Source: Flavobacteriales bacterium (GTDB lineage: Bacteria > Bacteroidota > Bacteroidia > Flavobacteriales_D > CANHHI01). From it: a stretch of DNA of 7,315 nucleotides. The notes beneath the pieces were generated by a model. It did no database searches. It saw only the letters and a program-made list of their open reading frames with translations, and was not told the DNA's origin. Below are positions 4,538 through 7,315 of this stretch, in pieces (within the stretch, counting starts at the first letter, position 1; each line of letters opens with the position of its first letter). The position numbers and the translations under genes were made by a program. The stretch spans positions 1 through 7,315 of the forward strand of contig CANHHI010000076.1 of NCBI GenBank assembly GCA_947460225.1. Direction: 5' to 3'.

Positions 4538-6466
4538 CTATTTTTTCACACAACGTATGGGCAAGCCTGTTTTTCGGTATATTTCTGGGGAATCCGTCTT
4601 GCCTGCATTGGCACTAAATGTTCTAGCCGTAGCATAATTAACCCCAAAAGCTGCCGATTCTCTTGTCCAAAATTGTCCTAACGGCGAGATTGTAGTGCTT
4701 GTTATATTGCCACTCACAGCATCAACGACATCATTCTGCACAAATTTAGCATTGCTTATATTAGTGGGCGAATTTGTAAAATCAACCATGTTGGCAGGCG
4801 TACTATACCCTTCTGGGCAGGGGTCTTTTTGGGTATCCCAAGCATTTTGGTTGTGGGTTTGTACTTGCAAAGGGAGTTTATCCCAGTTTGCCTGTATCTG
4901 CACAGCATCATCTAAACGCCCTAAGGGTGCTTTGGCATTCCATTGGTAGTAATAACCAACCGTTGCATTATTCTTATCATTAAAATTACTAGCAACTGCT
5001 GTTGCCCCTAAATTTCTGTCCATTAAAGTTGTTGTGCCAATTGGAATATTTTGCCAACAAAATACCTCCCACTCTTCTTTTGGATTTAAAATAAACCCGC
5101 TCTCCGTTCCCGTACCACTACAATTTATTTGCTCCCAATTTACGGTATAAGTAGCTTTGTTGCCAGCTTGTGCCTGCACTGTTATTGTCCAAGCTACACC
5201 TATAGCACCCAAAGCATTTATACCCGACACCAAAACCTGCGCAGTCGGTATTTGTGGCGTTGCTATAATCACATTGGGTTGTGTTTGGCTCATCAACTTG
5301 ATGGCATCGGTATTTTGCAAAAGCAATTCAGATTTATTCAGCCTGTACTCTTTGCCCAAAGTCCAAGTGTCTGTTGGCTTAATTTCTTGGATACGGTTGT
5401 TGGTGCTTTCGTATTGTATGTAGTAAACACCTGTTTTGGAGCCGTCTTGGCTTATAATGTTTACTGTAAATTTGCCTGCACAAGGCGTGTCTGTGCAACT
5501 TATGGCGACCTGTGCCTTTGAGCTCTTAGGTTTTACCTCTATATCCGCTATTTGAGGCATGTCTAAGCCATACAGATAGACCGTTTCATTGATTTTCACA
5601 TCAAAAATATCCTTGGTTTTGGTGTATTCCAGATGGCTTAATTGGTTGAAAACATTTTTATCTGTCGTAAAATCTAACACTTTATCAATTTTTCCTCTCC
5701 AAAGCACATCGTATAAACCTACGGTATTCTCTAAGTTTTCAACAATATTTTTTTGATTTACTTTCAATGTGTAAATCTGCATCTGTTTAGAAATGGTGTT
5801 AGAAACCTCACAGGTAATTGTCTTTTTAAAATCTAAGGCTTGGGTTGCAGATACCTCCAAACCATCCTCCTTAAAAACGTATTTTGCCTTGGGATTTTCC
5901 AATGCCAAAGACAACACAAAATTGTTTTCAATAATATTCTGCGCATCAAACCAAATTAAATTTTCATCGGCAGCATCTACACGACCAACCACACTCTCTG
6001 ACAAAGCACTGTTGCGCTTTTTATCTAGCCAAAAAAGTAAAACTTTACTGCTAGAAGGCACCAAATTTTGTTGCAAAACATTGGTGGTGTATGTCCTTTG
6101 CTCCCCATTTGCAGCGGTAACCGTGTAAGTTTGCATACTTGCAAAATCTACCTTCTCCCCGCTCGGCGGCGCAACTTGTTCCTTGGCACTACTTAGCGCA
6201 ATGGTGGGGAAAAACTCCCCTACGGGTACATTTGGCGGAAAGACAAGGTGTAAAACATTGTCTTTGGGATTGATAACTGCCGAGAGCGTTTCTGTAACCG
6301 CTGTATTAAATTTTGGCTCAATTAAGAACTCCACAATTTCTCGGCGAGGGTCTTTGTCTTTGTTTTTGTCATTATCAACGGCTTGGTTGTAGAACAGCCC
6401 AACACGCTCCTTGTTGCAAGAAAAAGCGAGCAAAAAAGACAGTAAGTAAAGTTTGTTTGTTTTCAT
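4538..6466 (-). CDS. Predicted surface or outer-membrane lipoprotein, DUF5018-like plus C-terminal FISUCC-type domain
   Basis: The protein has 642 aa. MKTNKLYLLSFLLAFSC is a lipoprotein signal with acylated Cys17. Residues about 44-130 fit DUF5018 (hydrophobic strands, PPSGEKVDF, then YTVTAANGEQRTYT). Three further beta-rich segments (about 140-240, 245-353, 359-445) look like divergent copies of the same fold. Residues 448-642 form a domain like the Fibrobacter succinogenes major paralogous domain: LMDRNLGA (481-488), YYYQWNAK (505-512), DPCPEGYSTP (548-557) and the terminal GLPIRCVKK. Such proteins are common as envelope lipoproteins in Bacteroidota and their binding partners are generally unknown. 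ATG 6466 is chosen: two upstream in-frame starts (6541 and 6493) would add residues before the signal peptide, and the -7 box at 6499-6506 would place the transcription start at or beyond them. It is a single-gene unit flanked by hairpins. Confidence 0.88.
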   Translation of the reverse strand: MKTNKLYLLSFLLAFSCNKERVGLFYNQAVDNDKNKDKDPRREIVEFLIEPKFNTAVTETLSAVINPKDNVLHLVFPPNVPVGEFFPTIALSSAKEQVAPPSGEKVDFASMQTYTVTAANGEQRTYTTNVLQQNLVPSSSKVLLFWLDKKRNSALSESVVGRVDAADENLIWFDAQNIIENNFVLSLALENPKAKYVFKEDGLEVSATQALDFKKTITCEVSNTISKQMQIYTLKVNQKNIVENLENTVGLYDVLWRGKIDKVLDFTTDKNVFNQLSHLEYTKTKDIFDVKINETVYLYGLDMPQIADIEVKPKSSKAQVAISCTDTPCAGKFTVNIISQDGSKTGVYYIQYESTNNRIQEIKPTDTWTLGKEYRLNKSELLLQNTDAIKLMSQTQPNVIIATPQIPTAQVLVSGINALGAIGVAWTITVQAQAGNKATYTVNWEQINCSGTGTESGFILNPKEEWEVFCWQNIPIGTTTLMDRNLGATAVASNFNDKNNATVGYYYQWNAKAPLGRLDDAVQIQANWDKLPLQVQTHNQNAWDTQKDPCPEGYSTPANMVDFTNSPTNISNAKFVQNDVVDAVSGNITSTTISPLGQFWTRESAAFGVNYATARTFSANAGKTDSPEIYRKTGLPIRCVKK

Positions 6467-6498
6467 AGTTTTATGTTTGATTTTAATTTCCATTTTCA

Positions 6499-6531
6499 CA
6501 AAGCTAAGAAAAAATAACCTAGTAATAGCAA
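6499..6531 (-). promoter_or_regulatory. Promoter of the lipoprotein gene
   Basis: The minus strand reads TAGCTTTG (6499-6506), matching TAnnTTTG, with TTG at 6529-6531 after a 22-base spacer. The -7 box is 32 bases before ATG 6466. The -33 box is weaker than in the two fibre-gene promoters. Confidence 0.6.
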
Positions 6532-6560
6532 GGTCTTCCAATTAAATTATTCTAAAACAA

Positions 6561-6587
6561 AAACATATCGCAAATTGCGATATGTTT
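6561..6587 (-). terminator. Rho-independent terminator of fumC
   Basis: A 27-base perfect palindrome with 13-base arms (AAACATATCGCAA and TTGCGATATGTTT) around one A lies 38 bases past the fumC stop at 6626. On the minus strand it is followed by TTGTTTT. The stem is rather AT-rich but long. Confidence 0.8.
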
Positions 6588-6625
6588 GGTTTAGTCTTGT
6601 TAATTTTATTAACTATAATTTACAC

Positions 6626-7315
6626 TTATTCTGGGTGCACCATATTTTCAGGTTTTACCCAAAGATCAAACTGCTCTGCGGTAAGCAAGCCGAGTTTAAT
6701 GGCTGCTTCTTTGAGCGTGGTATGTTCTTTATGGGCGGTTTTGGCAATTTTTGCTGCATTTTCATAGCCAATATGCGGATTTAAAGCCGTTACCAGCATG
6801 AGCGAATTGTCCAAATGTTTTTTGATTACAGGGAAATTGGCTTCAATGCCCACGGCACATTTGTCGGCAAAAGACACGCAAGCATCACCCAAAAGCCTTG
6901 CGGATTGCAAAACATTCGCTGCAATCAAAGGTTTAAAAACATTTAACTCAAAATGCCCGTTCATACCGCCCAAACTCACCGCCACATCATTTCCCACAAC
7001 TTGTGCGCAAACCATAGTCATGGCTTCGGGTTGGGTTGGATTGACTTTGCCTGGCATAATGGAAGAACCAGGTTCATTGTCGGGAATGATGATTTCCCCA
7101 ATGCCTGAACGAGGACCAGAACTCAACATGCGAATATCATTGGCAATTTTCATAAGCGAAACCGCAACACGTTTTAATGCCCCCGAAAGTTCCACCATGG
7201 CGTCATGCGCTGCCAATGCTTCAAATTTGTTGGGTGCCGTTATAAAAGGCAAAGCCGTCAATTCGGCAATTTTTTTAGCCACCAAAACATCATAGCCTTT
7301 GGGCGCATTCAAACC
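6626..7315 (-). CDS. fumC: Class II fumarate hydratase (fumarase C), C-terminal half; N-terminus beyond right edge
   Basis: This enzyme of the TCA cycle reversibly hydrates fumarate to L-malate without an iron-sulphur cluster, acting as a cytoplasmic tetramer. The 229 visible residues begin GLNAPKGYD, the end of the family's GTGLN..P motif. They include TAPNKFEALAAHDA, SLMKIANDIRML and SSGPRSGIGEI, then the superfamily signature GSSIMPGKVNP (the flexible loop with the catalytic Ser and the Lys-Val-Asn that contact substrate), FELNVFKP and SLMLVTALNPHIGY. The C-terminal tail AEQFDLWVKPENMV ends in HPE, as in bacterial FumC. E. coli FumC is 467 aa, so roughly half of the gene is present. All residues expected in this half are intact and no frameshift is seen. 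The start, promoter and upstream neighbours lie outside the window. Confidence 0.98.
   Translation of the reverse strand, partial: GLNAPKGYDVLVAKKIAELTALPFITAPNKFEALAAHDAMVELSGALKRVAVSLMKIANDIRMLSSGPRSGIGEIIIPDNEPGSSIMPGKVNPTQPEAMTMVCAQVVGNDVAVSLGGMNGHFELNVFKPLIAANVLQSARLLGDACVSFADKCAVGIEANFPVIKKHLDNSLMLVTALNPHIGYENAAKIAKTAHKEHTTLKEAAIKLGLLTAEQFDLWVKPENMVHPE

Noticed and set aside
4295..4681. Plus-strand 128-aa ORF
   Set aside because: It crosses the hairpin array and runs into the 3' end of the lipoprotein gene, resembles no protein I know, and has no promoter-like upstream sequence.
6798..7295. Plus-strand 165-aa ORF
   Set aside because: It is the antisense of fumC; the sense strand encodes unmistakable fumarase motifs.

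Overview
The window looks like a chromosomal segment of a member of the Bacteroidota. Five minus-strand promoters carry the TAnnTTTG -7 element typical of that phylum, none of the start codons has a clear Shine-Dalgarno sequence, and one gene encodes a Bacteroidota-style lipoprotein with a DUF5018-like N-terminal part and a C-terminal Fibrobacter-succinogenes-type paralogous domain. The class or genus cannot be fixed from this sequence. Every gene I can support is on the minus strand, so the reading order below runs from high to low coordinates.

Right edge to left edge: (1) 6626-7315, the C-terminal half of class II fumarase (fumC), a core TCA-cycle gene, followed by a perfect hairpin terminator. 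(2) 4538-6466, a 642-aa predicted lipoprotein with its own promoter and a hairpin terminator. (3) 4077-4537, a non-coding stretch of about 460 bases packed with at least eight short perfect hairpins and containing one copy of a promoter-plus-palindrome module. (4) 2565-4076, a 503-aa phage-tail-fibre-like protein with 31-aa 'H...HLT' repeats near the N-terminus and five 41-aa blade-like repeats at the C-terminus. (5) 1466-2476, a DUF1016/YhcG-family PD-(D/E)xK nuclease. (6) 986-1345, a 119-aa coiled-coil protein with a C-terminal membrane anchor. (7) 1-738, a phage tail-collar-domain protein that runs off the left edge; it has no stop codon in the window and is easy to miss.

The main point of interest is the block from 1 to about 4175. 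Two unrelated phage-tail-like fibre genes, neither with a signal peptide, are each preceded by the same module: a 31-nt identical palindromic element and then a Bacteroidota promoter, in the same geometry with no gap. The collar gene and the fibre gene are therefore probably co-regulated although two other transcription units lie between them. No baseplate, sheath, capsid, integrase or reverse transcriptase gene is visible, so whether this is the fibre end of a tailocin or contractile injection system, a prophage remnant or an orphan fibre locus cannot be decided here. The genes appear to be transcribed singly: four of the five complete or partial units end at a strong or probable hairpin terminator, and all but fumC and the edge-truncated collar gene have both ends visible.
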